Below are positions 50,472-59,202 of a stretch of DNA of 64,000 nt, piece after piece. Each line of letters starts with the position of its first letter. The stretch's first letter is position 1. This stretch comes from an uncultured Lachnospiraceae bacterium. GTDB lineage: Bacteria > Bacillota > Clostridia > Lachnospirales > Lachnospiraceae. The stretch is from positions 1 through 64,000 of the forward strand of contig CAJUSK010000026.1 of assembly GCA_910589075.1 (NCBI GenBank), given 5' to 3'. The translations under genes were made by a program, and so were the position numbers. The notes beneath the pieces were generated by a model. That model was not told the DNA's origin. It made no database searches and saw only the letters and a list, made by a program, of their open reading frames with translations.

Positions 50472-51641
50472 ATGAAAAGCAAAATTTTAAGCGCATTGTT
50501 ATGTGTAAGCATGGTTGCGGTTATGCTGACAGGCTGTGGCAGCAAGGCTGAGGAGTCCGCTCCCACCCCGGGGCCGGATACAGAGAATGCTTCCGACGAG
50601 GCCGCTCCTTCAGAAGAAAGCGAACAGGTTACAGCATCTGACGCTTCTGCAGACGGCAGCTACGAGCTGGCTCTTGTAACGGATCTTGGTACGATTGATG
50701 ACAAATCTTTCAACCAGGGTGCATGGGAAGGTATGGAGCGGTATGCAAAGGAAAACAATATTTCCTATAAATATTATCAGCCCCAGGAAGGAACCACCGA
50801 TGCTTATATCGAAACGATCGGACTTGCTATCGAAGGCGGTGCAAAACTGGTTGTATGTCCTGGTTTCCTGTTTGAAGAACCGGTTTATATCGTACAGGAT
50901 CAGTATCCCGATGTGAGCTTCATTCTTCTGGACGGTGAACCCCATGATGCAGATTACAATTATAAAACAAACGCAAACGTTATGCCGATCCTGTTCCAGG
51001 AAGATCAGGCAGGTTATCTGGCCGGCTATGCATGTGTAAAAGATGGCTATACAAAGCTGGGCTTCATGGGCGGTATGGCAGTGCCGGCAGTTATCCGTTA
51101 TGGTTATGGATTCGTACAGGGCGCTGATGCGGCTGCAAATGAGATGGGCGTAGATGTTGAGATTATGTACAATTATACAGGTGCATTTGCGGCTACACCC
51201 GAAGCACAGGCAATGGCTGCAAGCTGGTATCAGAATGGTACGGAAGTTGTATTTGGCTGCGGCGGTGCGGTAGGTAACTCCGTTATGGCAGCGGCAGAAG
51301 AAGCGAGTGCAAAAGTGGTAGGTGTTGACGTGGATCAGTCCAGTGAGTCAGATACAGTGATTACTTCTGCCATGAAGGAACTGAGCAATTCCGTATATGA
51401 AGGCGTTAAGGAATTCTATGCAGGTTCATTCCCTGGCGGCAGCACAAGTGTATTTACAGCAGAGAACGATGGTGTAGGACTTCCTATGGAAACATCCAAA
51501 TTTCAGACATTTGCACAGGCTGACTATGATGCGCTGTTTGCAAAACTGTCAGGCGGCGAAATTACAATCGAGAACGGTACGGAAGACAGCACGACAGCAG
51601 ATCTGACCCTGGCAAAGACAAAAGTTAATTTTGTACAGTAA
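50472..51641 (+). CDS. BMP-family nucleoside-binding lipoprotein
   Basis: 389 residues. Lipoprotein signal with lipobox LTGC (about residue 20-23), an acidic Ser/Glu-rich linker (about 25-60), then the Bmp/PnrA domain: LALVTDLGTIDDKSFNQGAW, LVVCPGFLFEEPVY, FMGGMAVPAVIRYGYGFVQG, VVGVDVDQSS. It binds purine nucleosides outside the membrane and delivers them to the permeases encoded downstream. CAGGAGG precedes the ATG. A strong hairpin at 51664-51693 separates it from the ATPase gene, likely giving extra binding protein. Confidence 0.92.
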   Translation: MKSKILSALLCVSMVAVMLTGCGSKAEESAPTPGPDTENASDEAAPSEESEQVTASDASADGSYELALVTDLGTIDDKSFNQGAWEGMERYAKENNISYKYYQPQEGTTDAYIETIGLAIEGGAKLVVCPGFLFEEPVYIVQDQYPDVSFILLDGEPHDADYNYKTNANVMPILFQEDQAGYLAGYACVKDGYTKLGFMGGMAVPAVIRYGYGFVQGADAAANEMGVDVEIMYNYTGAFAATPEAQAMAASWYQNGTEVVFGCGGAVGNSVMAAAEEASAKVVGVDVDQSSESDTVITSAMKELSNSVYEGVKEFYAGSFPGGSTSVFTAENDGVGLPMETSKFQTFAQADYDALFAKLSGGEITIENGTEDSTTADLTLAKTKVNFVQ

Positions 51642-51663
51642 TATTGATTGCAGGTTTAAGAAT

Positions 51664-51702
51664 AAAACGGGGTGCCTTTCGGCGCCCTGTTTTGCTTTTT
51701 AT
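51664..51702 (+). terminator. Attenuator-like terminator between binding protein and ATPase genes
   Basis: AAAACGGGGTGCC TTTC GGCGCCCTGTTTT, 13 pairs with two G-T wobbles, then GCTTTTTA. Partial termination here would raise binding-protein output over transporter subunits. Confidence 0.8.
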
Positions 51703-51756
51703 AGTTCTGATTATGATTTGAGGCAGACACATCTGCCTGACACAAGGGGGTAAAGG

Positions 51757-53298
51757 ATGGATTATGTAATTGAAATGCTGAACATCACGAAAGAATTTCC
51801 CGGAATTATTGCGAATGATGATATTACGCTTCGGGTCAGGCAGGGAGAAATCCATGCGCTTTTGGGGGAAAACGGCGCCGGAAAGTCTACATTGATGAGT
51901 GTGCTGTTTGGTCTGTATCAGCCGGAAAAAGGTGTTATCAAGGTAAAAGGGAAAGAGACGGCAATTAAAGGTCCGTTAGATGCCAATGCGCTGGGAATTG
52001 GTATGGTGCACCAGCATTTTAAGCTGGTACATAATTTTACTGTGCTGCAGAATATTGTTTTGGGTATGGAGACGGTGAAAGGCGGCATGATCCGGATGGC
52101 AGAGGCCAGGGAGAAGGTCATGGCGTTGAGTGAAAAGTATAATCTGCTGGTGGATCCGGATGCCCTGATTTCCGATATTACCGTAGGTATGCAACAGAGG
52201 GTGGAAATCCTGAAAATGCTGTACCGGGATAATGATATACTGATATTTGATGAACCTACGGCTGTTTTGACGCCACAGGAAATAGACGAACTGATGCGGA
52301 TTATGAAAGAACTGGTAGCGGAAGGAAAATCCATTCTGTTCATAACCCATAAATTGAATGAGATTAAAGCGGTGGCGGATCGTTGTACGGTATTGCGGCG
52401 CGGCAGATATATCGGTACGATTGAAGTGGCCGACACGGACAAGGAAACCATGTCGGAGATGATGGTTGGACGGAAGGTTAACCTGACAGTGGAAAAATCC
52501 CAGGCCCGTCCGCAGGAAGTGGTATTGGAAGTAAAAGATGTATGCGTGAAATCCATGCGTGAAGGACATACGCAGAATGTGGTGGACCATGTAAGTTTCC
52601 AGGTTCGCAAAGGTGAGATTGTCTGCATTGCCGGAATCGACGGCAACGGCCAGACGGAACTGGTGCAGGCTATTACCGGGCTGGGCAGCATGAGCCAGGG
52701 AAGTATTTTTGTAAATGGCGAGGATATGACCCATAAATCCATTCGTTATAAAAATACCCACGGCATGTCCCATATTCCGGAGGACCGCCATAAACATGGG
52801 TTGGTGCTGGAATATAATCTGGCGTATAATCTGGTTTTACAGCAATATTTTGAACCTGCTTTCAGTAAGAGAGGATTTCTCAAAAAGGATAAAATGAACG
52901 AATATGCGGATATGCTTATAGAGAAATACGATATCCGCAGCGGCCAGGGAAAAGAAACCATTACACGCAGTATGTCAGGTGGTAATCAGCAGAAAGCCAT
53001 TGTGGCCAGAGAGGTAATGAAGAATCCGGATATTCTGCTGGCGGTACAGCCCACGAGAGGACTGGATGTGGGCGCCATCGCTTATATTCATGAACAGCTT
53101 GTGGCCCAGAGGGATTCCGGAAGCGCGATTCTGCTTGTCTCTCTCGAACTGGATGAAGTCATGAATTTAAGCGACCGGATTCTGGTGATTTTTGAAGGCG
53201 CCATTGTGGCGGATTTGAATCCCAGGGAGACAACGGTACAGGAACTGGGTCTGTATATGGCTGGTTCCAGGAGAAAGGAGGCAGAGAAAAATGCGTAA
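51757..53298 (+). CDS. Nucleoside ABC transporter ATPase (duplicated)
   Basis: 513 residues, two ABC domains as in YufO/RbsA. First half: Walker A LGENGAGKSTLMSVLF, DEPTAVLTPQEIDEL and ITHKLNEIKAV. Second half: IAGIDGNGQTELVQAI, signature MSGGNQQKAIVAREV, and QPTRGLDVGAI, where the usual acidic residue after Walker B is Gln-Pro-like. The second site may therefore be inactive. It energises nucleoside import. The next gene starts 8 bases before its stop. Confidence 0.92.
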   Translation: MDYVIEMLNITKEFPGIIANDDITLRVRQGEIHALLGENGAGKSTLMSVLFGLYQPEKGVIKVKGKETAIKGPLDANALGIGMVHQHFKLVHNFTVLQNIVLGMETVKGGMIRMAEAREKVMALSEKYNLLVDPDALISDITVGMQQRVEILKMLYRDNDILIFDEPTAVLTPQEIDELMRIMKELVAEGKSILFITHKLNEIKAVADRCTVLRRGRYIGTIEVADTDKETMSEMMVGRKVNLTVEKSQARPQEVVLEVKDVCVKSMREGHTQNVVDHVSFQVRKGEIVCIAGIDGNGQTELVQAITGLGSMSQGSIFVNGEDMTHKSIRYKNTHGMSHIPEDRHKHGLVLEYNLAYNLVLQQYFEPAFSKRGFLKKDKMNEYADMLIEKYDIRSGQGKETITRSMSGGNQQKAIVAREVMKNPDILLAVQPTRGLDVGAIAYIHEQLVAQRDSGSAILLVSLELDEVMNLSDRILVIFEGAIVADLNPRETTVQELGLYMAGSRRKEAEKNA

Positions 53299-54424
53299 GG
53301 GAAAATTTGATTATACAGGTGTGTTTTCTTCTGTCTTTGCCATTATCATCGGGTTGCTGGTAGGGCTTGTCATACTGATGATCTGTAATCCGGGACAGGC
53401 ATTTCCGGGATTTGTTACCATACTAACGGGCGCCTTTACCCATGGTGCAAAGGGTGTAGGGCAGGTATTCTATTATTCCACTACTATTATTCTGACCGGG
53501 TTGTCCGTAGGATTTGCTTTTAAAACCGGCCTGTTTAATATCGGCGCCAGCGGTCAGTTTATTGCAGGTGGTTTTGGGGCCGTGTATGTAGGCGTTATGT
53601 GTGAAAATCTGGGAAGTATGCACTGGATTGTGGCTTTGGTGGCGGGGATTTGCATGGGCGCCATCTGGGGCGCGGTTCCCGGACTTCTGAAAGCGTTTTT
53701 CAATGTGAATGAAGTAATTTCCGCGATTATGATGAACTACATCGGTATGTATGCGGTGAACTGGTTTGTAAAAAGCTATAAACCCATTTTCAATAATCTG
53801 CGAAACGAAAGTAAGCCGGTATTGAGCAGTGCCAATATCCCTAAGATGGGATTGGATAAAATTTTTCCGGAATCCAGTATCAACGGTGGTTTTATCATAG
53901 CGGTATTGGCGGTTATCCTGGTGTACATCGTTCTGGAGAAGACAACGTTTGGGTATGAGCTGAAAGCGGTGGGGTATAACCGGGATGCCAGCCGTTACGC
54001 GGGTATCAATGAGAAAAAGAGTATTATCCTTTCCATGGTGATTGCGGGGGCCATTGCAGGACTGGCAGGAGCCTGTCTGTACCTGGCGGGAACCGGTAAA
54101 CACATTGAAATTGTGGATGTCATTGCCGATGAAGGTTTTACCGGAATTTCCGTGGCTTTGCTGGGCTTGTGCCATCCCATTGGTATCCTGTTTTCGGGTA
54201 TCTTTATCGCCTATCTGACGGCAGGCGGCTTTTATCTGCAGTTGTTTGAGTTCTCCACAGAAATCATTGATATTATCGTAGCAATCATCATTTACTTCAG
54301 TGCGTTTGCCCTGATTGTCAGAATTCTGATTCAGAAATTCAGCAAAAAGCAGGAGGACAAGCATGGAGGCGGGCAGACGCCACCTGACGTAAAAGAGACG
54401 CAGAAAGGGGGAAGTAAGGCATGA
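53291..54424 (+). CDS. Nucleoside ABC transporter permease 1
   Basis: 377 residues, about nine membrane segments, BPD_transp_2 fold as in YufP. Conserved spots: GLSVGFAFKTGLFNIGASGQF, NVNEVISAIMMNYIG and GYNRDASRYAGINEKK. The C-terminal tail is hydrophilic (KKQEDKHGGGQTPPDVKE). Start overlaps the ATPase gene; stop overlaps the next start (ATGA). GAAAGGAGG precedes the ATG. Confidence 0.92.
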   Translation: MRKGKFDYTGVFSSVFAIIIGLLVGLVILMICNPGQAFPGFVTILTGAFTHGAKGVGQVFYYSTTIILTGLSVGFAFKTGLFNIGASGQFIAGGFGAVYVGVMCENLGSMHWIVALVAGICMGAIWGAVPGLLKAFFNVNEVISAIMMNYIGMYAVNWFVKSYKPIFNNLRNESKPVLSSANIPKMGLDKIFPESSINGGFIIAVLAVILVYIVLEKTTFGYELKAVGYNRDASRYAGINEKKSIILSMVIAGAIAGLAGACLYLAGTGKHIEIVDVIADEGFTGISVALLGLCHPIGILFSGIFIAYLTAGGFYLQLFEFSTEIIDIIVAIIIYFSAFALIVRILIQKFSKKQEDKHGGGQTPPDVKETQKGGSKA

Positions 54425-55374
54425 GTGTAGTATATTTTATTTTTCAGCAGACAATGTTTTTTTCTATTCCTCTTCTGATCGTAGCTCTGGGCGGGATGTT
54501 TTCGGAGCGCAGCGGCGTTGTAAATATTGCGCTGGAAGGTATTATGACAATGGGTGCGTTTACCAGTATCCTGTTTATCAATCTGACCGGCAAGAATATG
54601 AGCGGCCAGGGACAGTTGCTGATTGCCATTGTGATTGCCATGAGTACCGGTGTTGTATTTTCACTGTTCCATGCCTATGCAGCCATTAACATGAAAGCCG
54701 ACCAGACCATCAGTGGTACGGCTCTGAACATGTTCGCACCGGCGTTTGCGATCTTTGTTGCCCGGATCATTCAGGGAGTACAGCAGATTCAATTTTCCAA
54801 TACATTCCGTATTGAATCCGTACCGGTGCTGGGGAGCATTCCTGTCATTGGCGATCTGTTCTTTAAAAATACGTATATCACTACTTATATCGGTATCGGT
54901 ATACTGGTGTTGGCCACTATCGTACTGTACCGCACACGCTTCGGCCTGCGCCTGCGGGCCTGCGGCGAACATCCCCAGGCTGCGGATGCGGCGGGCGTCA
55001 ATGTGTATCGTATGCAGTATGCAGGGGTGATTATTTCCGGGGCGTTGGGCGGACTGGGCGGATTGGTATTCGTAGTGCCTACATCCACCAATTTTAATGC
55101 CACTGTTTCCGGCTATGGTTTCCTGGCGCTGGCGGTGTTGATCTTCGGACAGTGGAAACCGGTCCGGATTATGTGGGCCTCCCTGTTCTTCGGTCTGACC
55201 AAGGCCATTGCGGCGGCATATTCGGGCATTCCGTTCTTAAATAATATGGGGATTCCCAGTTACTTATATAAGATGATTCCGTATATTGCCACGTTGATTG
55301 TATTAATTTTTACATCTAAAAATTCCCAGGCACCCAGAGCCAGCGGTGTGCCTTATGACAAGAGTGCAAGATAG
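54421..55374 (+). CDS. Nucleoside ABC transporter permease 2
   Basis: 317 residues, about eight membrane segments, YufQ-like. Landmarks: LGGMFSERSGVVNIALEGIM, TISGTALNMFAPAF and GEHPQAADAAGVNVYRMQY. It pairs with permease 1. It is the last gene of the four-gene transporter operon, with a terminator about 50 bases downstream. Confidence 0.92.
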   Translation: MSVVYFIFQQTMFFSIPLLIVALGGMFSERSGVVNIALEGIMTMGAFTSILFINLTGKNMSGQGQLLIAIVIAMSTGVVFSLFHAYAAINMKADQTISGTALNMFAPAFAIFVARIIQGVQQIQFSNTFRIESVPVLGSIPVIGDLFFKNTYITTYIGIGILVLATIVLYRTRFGLRLRACGEHPQAADAAGVNVYRMQYAGVIISGALGGLGGLVFVVPTSTNFNATVSGYGFLALAVLIFGQWKPVRIMWASLFFGLTKAIAAAYSGIPFLNNMGIPSYLYKMIPYIATLIVLIFTSKNSQAPRASGVPYDKSAR

Positions 55375-55421
55375 AAACAGGGTTCTTGCAATCGCTTCAA
55401 ATTGCTTTATTTACCATGAAT

Positions 55422-55465
55422 AAAAAGATCCACAGAACAGAACCATCTGCTCTGTGGATTTTTTT
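55422..55465 (+). terminator. Terminator of the BMP transporter operon
   Basis: ATCCACAGA paired with TCTGTGGAT, followed by seven T. A palindrome element starts immediately after the T-run. Confidence 0.88.
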
Positions 55466-55466
55466 A

Positions 55467-55508
55467 TTCATGACAATAGGTTTGCCGGCGAAGCCTGCAA
55501 TCTATTGT
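55467..55508 (+). repeat. Terminator-adjacent palindrome, member 7
   Basis: TTCATGACAATAGGTTTGCC then GGCGAAGCCTGCAATCTATTGT, one base from the consensus. Confidence 0.85.
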
Positions 55509-55569
55509 TGTATGGCAACAGCAAAACGAAGGAAAACAAAAATAAAAACAGGTAATACAAACATATATA

Positions 55570-55597
55570 TTGACAAAACAAAGGTAAATGTTATAAT
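55570..55597 (+). promoter_or_regulatory. Promoter of the BMC operon
   Basis: TTGACA (55570-55575), 16-base spacer, TATAAT (55592-55597): both hexamers are perfect. About 60 bases of A-rich leader precede the aldolase start. No operator was recognised. Confidence 0.8.
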
Positions 55598-55662
55598 TTT
55601 AATCAGGAAATGACGAAAAAATACATGGAAAAGAAAGAAAAACAAAAAGAAAGGGTGAAAAA

Positions 55663-56682
55663 ATGGTAACGATCAAAGGCGTAAAATATATGTCGGACTT
55701 TGAAGCCAAAAATGCCATTATCGACATTGGCCGGCGTATGTATGCCAGAGGTTTTGTGGCGGCAAACGACGGTAATATAAGCTGCAAGGTGGGGCCGAAT
55801 GCCATCTGGGCGACGCCGACAGGGGTATCCAAAGGCTTTATGAAGCCGGAAATGCTGGTGAAACTGGATCTGACAGGGAAAGTGCTGCAGGGAAGTTCCA
55901 AACCTTCTTCCGAGATTAAAATGCATCTGCGGGTATATGAGGAAAATCCGCAGGTTATGGCAGTGACACATGCCCATCCCCCGATTGCCACGGCGTATGC
56001 AGTGGCGGGGATCGGATTGGAAAAACCGATTCTGACCGAGGGTGTGACAACGCTGGGAGTGGTGCCCGTGGCAAAGTATGCCACACCGGGAACACAGGAA
56101 GTACCCGATTCCATAGCACCCTTTGTAAACAGTTATAATGCGGTGCTTCTGGCCAATCATGGGGCGCTGACCTGGGGGAAAGATGCCTATGAGGCTTTTT
56201 ACAGGCTGGAATCTGTGGAGTATTATGCCAGTCTGCTGATGTATACGGGAAATATTATCGGCAAACAAAATCCTCTTTCCTGTGATCAGGTGCAGACTCT
56301 GTTGGATAACCGCAAAAATTTTGGCATTACCACAGGGGGGATACCGCCCTGTGTACAGGAAGCGACCAATGTAAAAGATGTATTGACCAATGAACCGGAG
56401 GATATCCGTACCTGTGATGTGTCCGGTTTGAAAGGGGTTACACCCATTGTAAGGCCGGGCAAAGGCACAACCGGGGCCGGCGAAGGCAGCAGTTGTGGCA
56501 GCAGGGCTGCCGGCAGTGTCTGCACCTGTAGCAGTGGTACCTGTGCCTGCGGTGGCGGGGCCGGCAATGCGATACCCGACGGTGGCAGTGCGGCAGATGC
56601 GGATACAGCCATAAATAAAACAAAAGAAGAAATCATTGCGGAAGTGGTGCGCAGAGTCACACAGAAGATGCATCAGAATTAG
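55663..56682 (+). CDS. BMC-associated class II aldolase with encapsulation peptide
   Basis: 339 residues. The class II aldolase/adducin domain covers about 8-220. It carries AANDGNISCKV, TPTGVSKGFM, KPSSEIKMHLRVY (catalytic Glu), THAHPP and LANHGALTWG (zinc His residues). It would split fuculose- or rhamnulose-1-phosphate into dihydroxyacetone phosphate and lactaldehyde. After about residue 265 a Gly/Ser/Cys-rich linker (270-305) with clustered cysteines leads to an amphipathic helix at the end (INKTKEEIIAEVVRRVTQ), typical of cargo tags for microcompartments. A second ATG at 55690 (MSDFEAKN) could be used, but AAAGGGTG precedes 55663. Confidence 0.87.
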   Translation: MVTIKGVKYMSDFEAKNAIIDIGRRMYARGFVAANDGNISCKVGPNAIWATPTGVSKGFMKPEMLVKLDLTGKVLQGSSKPSSEIKMHLRVYEENPQVMAVTHAHPPIATAYAVAGIGLEKPILTEGVTTLGVVPVAKYATPGTQEVPDSIAPFVNSYNAVLLANHGALTWGKDAYEAFYRLESVEYYASLLMYTGNIIGKQNPLSCDQVQTLLDNRKNFGITTGGIPPCVQEATNVKDVLTNEPEDIRTCDVSGLKGVTPIVRPGKGTTGAGEGSSCGSRAAGSVCTCSSGTCACGGGAGNAIPDGGSAADADTAINKTKEEIIAEVVRRVTQKMHQN

Positions 56683-56697
56683 AAAAGGAGAACAGCC

Positions 56698-58119
56698 ATG
56701 GAAATCAGTGCAAATGAAATAGAGCGGATTGTCAGGAGCGTACTGGCAGGGTTGGACAGAACCGGCGCGGTTTCGGCGCAGGCTTCTCCAGGAGGCTGCC
56801 GGGGTGTGTTTGAACGCTGTGAAGATGCCATAGATGCGGCTTTTGCGGCGCAGAAAGACTGGTATATGAATTACAAAGTAGAGGATCGGGAACGGATTAT
56901 CGCTGCCATCCGCAAGGTGAGCCTGGAACATGCAGAAGACTTTTCAAAACGTGTCCGGGAGGAAACGGGGATGGGGCGATATGAGGATAAGATTCAGAAG
57001 CACATCAGCGTGATCAACGGGACGCCGGGGACAGAATGCCTGAAAACCGAAGCTATCTCGGGAGACGCCGGGCTGATGCTGGAAGAGAGAGGACCCTTTG
57101 GCGTGATTGGCTCCATTACGCCCTCCACCAACCCGACAGAAACGATGATTCACAATACCATCAGTATGATTGCAGGCGGTAACGCGGTTGTATTCAATGT
57201 GCACCCTGGTGCAAAACGGGCTTGTGCATATGCGTTACAGATTCTGCATGATACCATTGTGGAAAACGGCGGACCGGCCGGACTGATCACAATGACAGCA
57301 GAACCCACGATGGAAACAGTGGATATTCTGACCTCCAGCCCCAGGATCAGGCTGATGGTCGGGACGGGCGGTATGCCTATGGTTAACGCACTGCTTCGCT
57401 CCGGTAAAAAGACCATTGGCGCAGGCGCGGGCAATCCACCGGTGGTAGTGGATGAAACAGCGGACATCAAACTGGCAGCAAAGGAAATTTACAGAGGCGC
57501 TTCTTTTGATAACAATCTGTTGTGTCTGGCAGAAAAAGAAGTGTTTGCGGTGGAATCCATTGAGAAAGAACTGGTCTACAATATGGTCAGTGAAGGCGCA
57601 TATCTGTTGAGCGAGGCACAGACAAAAGCGTTGCTGGACATTGTATTCCTCCAGCGGGACGGCCGGTATGAGGTCAATAAAAAATGGGTTGGCAAAGATG
57701 CGGGTCTGATGCTGGAACAACTTGGCATAACTGACAAACCTGACACAAGACTCCTTATATGCGAGGTACCCCATGATCATCCGTTTGTCATGGTGGAACA
57801 GTTGATGCCGGTGCTGCCCATTGTAAGCTGTCGCGATTTTGAAGAAGCAGCAGAATATGCGGTTGTGGCGGAGAGCGGCAACAGGCATACGGCATCCATG
57901 TTTTCCAAAAATGTGGATCATATGACCTATTTTGCAAAGCGGATTGAAACGACAATTTTTGTGAAAAACGGGGCTACGTTAAAAGGCGTCGGCATCGGCG
58001 GTGAGGGTCATGCCAGCATGACGATTGCAGGGCCTACGGGCGAAGGACTTACCTGCGCAAGGAGCTTTACCAGATTCCGCAGATGCCAGTTGGCTGACGG
58101 CGGTTTGCGAATCGTCTGA
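56698..58119 (+). CDS. pduP: CoA-acylating aldehyde dehydrogenase (PduP/EutE-like)
   Basis: 473 residues. The N-terminal helix EISANEIERIVRSVLAGLD is a cargo tag. Then comes the aldehyde dehydrogenase fold: GPFGVIGSITPSTNPTETM, AVVFNVHPGAKRACAYAL, GAGNPPVVVDETAD, the nucleophile Cys in NNLLCLAEKEVF (about residue 278) and FVKNGATLKGVGIGGEGHA. It oxidises propionaldehyde or another aldehyde to the acyl-CoA with NAD+ inside the compartment. AAAGGAG precedes the ATG. The gap after it carries the 99-base repeats. Confidence 0.92.
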   Translation: MEISANEIERIVRSVLAGLDRTGAVSAQASPGGCRGVFERCEDAIDAAFAAQKDWYMNYKVEDRERIIAAIRKVSLEHAEDFSKRVREETGMGRYEDKIQKHISVINGTPGTECLKTEAISGDAGLMLEERGPFGVIGSITPSTNPTETMIHNTISMIAGGNAVVFNVHPGAKRACAYALQILHDTIVENGGPAGLITMTAEPTMETVDILTSSPRIRLMVGTGGMPMVNALLRSGKKTIGAGAGNPPVVVDETADIKLAAKEIYRGASFDNNLLCLAEKEVFAVESIEKELVYNMVSEGAYLLSEAQTKALLDIVFLQRDGRYEVNKKWVGKDAGLMLEQLGITDKPDTRLLICEVPHDHPFVMVEQLMPVLPIVSCRDFEEAAEYAVVAESGNRHTASMFSKNVDHMTYFAKRIETTIFVKNGATLKGVGIGGEGHASMTIAGPTGEGLTCARSFTRFRRCQLADGGLRIV

Positions 58120-58156
58120 AATAAGAACAAGATAACTGAGAAGCCGTGAGGGCGGC

Positions 58157-58511
58157 TGCGGAACTGGGAAACAGCAGAAGTCCACCGATAGGGCTTGTGC
58201 GGAACTGGGAAACAGCAGAAGTCCGGAAGGCGCGTGATAAAATAGCAGACACGAAGTGTCGGGTATTTTATCGGGGAAGAGCGCCGATAGGACTTGTGCG
58301 GAACTGGGAAACAGCAGAAGTCCGGAAGGCGCGTGATAAAATAGCAGACACGAAGTGTCGGGTATTTTATCGGGGAAGAGCGCCGATAGGGCTTGTGCGG
58401 AACTGGGAAACAGCAGAAGTCCGGAAGGCGCGTGATAAAATAGCAGACACGAAGTGTCGGGTATTTTATCGGGGAAGAGCGCCGATAGGGCTTGTGCGGA
58501 ACTGGAATAGG
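58157..58511 (+). repeat. 99-base tandem hairpin repeat before the first shell gene
   Basis: The word TGCGGAACTGG occurs at 58157, 58198, 58297, 58396 and 58495. The last three steps are exactly 99 bases, so three full units follow one short unit. Each unit has a hairpin GATAAAATA ... TATTTTATC enclosing GACAC-GAA-GTGTC (first copy 58236-58272). The units are almost identical, differing at one base. Because 99 is a multiple of three, an open frame runs through into the shell gene, but it is not a credible coding extension. This fills the 58120-58520 gap. Confidence 0.92.
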
Positions 58512-58520
58512 AGAAATAAC

Positions 58521-58856
58521 ATGGCAAAAATGGCGATTGGTTTTTTGGAATGTGCGGGCTATGCGACGGTGCTCTATGCCATGGATAAAGCCTGCAAGGC
58601 GGCGGATGTGGAGATCATCGGAGTGGATACCATCAATCCCAAAGATACAAGCGCCTTTATTCCCATGACGGCGCAGGTGAAATTTACGGGAACGGTTTCC
58701 AACGTGCAGGTGGCCGCCGAGGCGGCACGTCAGGCGGCACTGCGGTTTAATGATGAAAAAGAAGTGCTTACGGATATGATCGAACTGCCCTATGAGGGAA
58801 CGGAATATCTGGCGCATATAACAAAGATAGCATGTGGAACACAAACAGGAGGATGA
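58521..58856 (+). CDS. BMC-domain shell protein 1
   Basis: 111 residues, single BMC domain (AIGFLECAGYATVLYAMDKACKAADVEI-type start, cut here for brevity after MAKMAIGFLECAGYA). The usual C-terminal extension is longer than in PduA (DMIELPYEGTEYLAHITKI). Such proteins form hexameric tiles of the compartment wall. ATG 58521 has TAGGAG ahead, which is itself the tail of the last repeat boundary (GGAACTGGAATAGGAG). It begins a run of four shell genes and is the most diverged of them. Confidence 0.9.
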   Translation: MAKMAIGFLECAGYATVLYAMDKACKAADVEIIGVDTINPKDTSAFIPMTAQVKFTGTVSNVQVAAEAARQAALRFNDEKEVLTDMIELPYEGTEYLAHITKIACGTQTGG

Positions 58857-58860
58857 GATT

Positions 58861-59139
58861 ATGGCAATGACAGCAATTGGAATGGTGGAGACAAGAGGGC
58901 TTACGGCTTCGATTGAGGCAGCGGATGCCATGCTGAAAGCAGCAGATGTGGAACTGGTGGGAACAGAGAAAATCGGGTCCGGTCTTGTAACGGTGATCGT
59001 CAAAGGTGAAGTAGGCGCAGTGAAAGCCGCTACAGAGTCCGGGCAGGAAGCGGCCTCCAGAATCGGTGAATTGGTTGCGGTTCATGTAATTCCGCGCCCG
59101 CATCAGGATGTTACCAAAATTTTGCCGGTATTAAAATGA
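58861..59139 (+). CDS. BMC-domain shell protein 2 (PduA-like)
   Basis: 92 residues, canonical BMC hexamer: TAIGMVETRGLTASIEAADA, KIGSGLVTVIVKGEVGAV and HVIPRPHQDV. The pore motif KIGSG matches PduA-type tiles with small-molecule pores. AGGAGGATGAG precedes the ATG, four bases after the previous stop. Nearly identical to shell protein 4 over most of its length. Confidence 0.95.
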   Translation: MAMTAIGMVETRGLTASIEAADAMLKAADVELVGTEKIGSGLVTVIVKGEVGAVKAATESGQEAASRIGELVAVHVIPRPHQDVTKILPVLK

Positions 59140-59202
59140 GCACGGGATGCGTTGTAAGAAAAACCGTTACATGAAAAATAAGGATTGGGATGTGATGAAC
59201 CG

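Noticed and set aside
53423..54364. A 313-residue minus-strand frame under permease 1
   Set aside because: Antisense to a clear membrane permease; composition is that of a shadow frame.
58157..58511. CRISPR array
   Set aside because: Units are contiguous and identical, with no variable spacers, and no cas genes are present.
58146..58520. N-terminal extension of shell protein 1 through the repeats
   Set aside because: The frame is open only because the unit is 99 bases. The ATG at 58521 has its own ribosome site and begins exactly at the BMC fold.
58008..59003. Long minus-strand frames with repeated FCCFPVPHKPYRRSSPIKYP-like units
   Set aside because: They are antisense readings of the 99-base repeat and of the shell genes. 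The repetition comes from the DNA repeat, not from a repeat protein.
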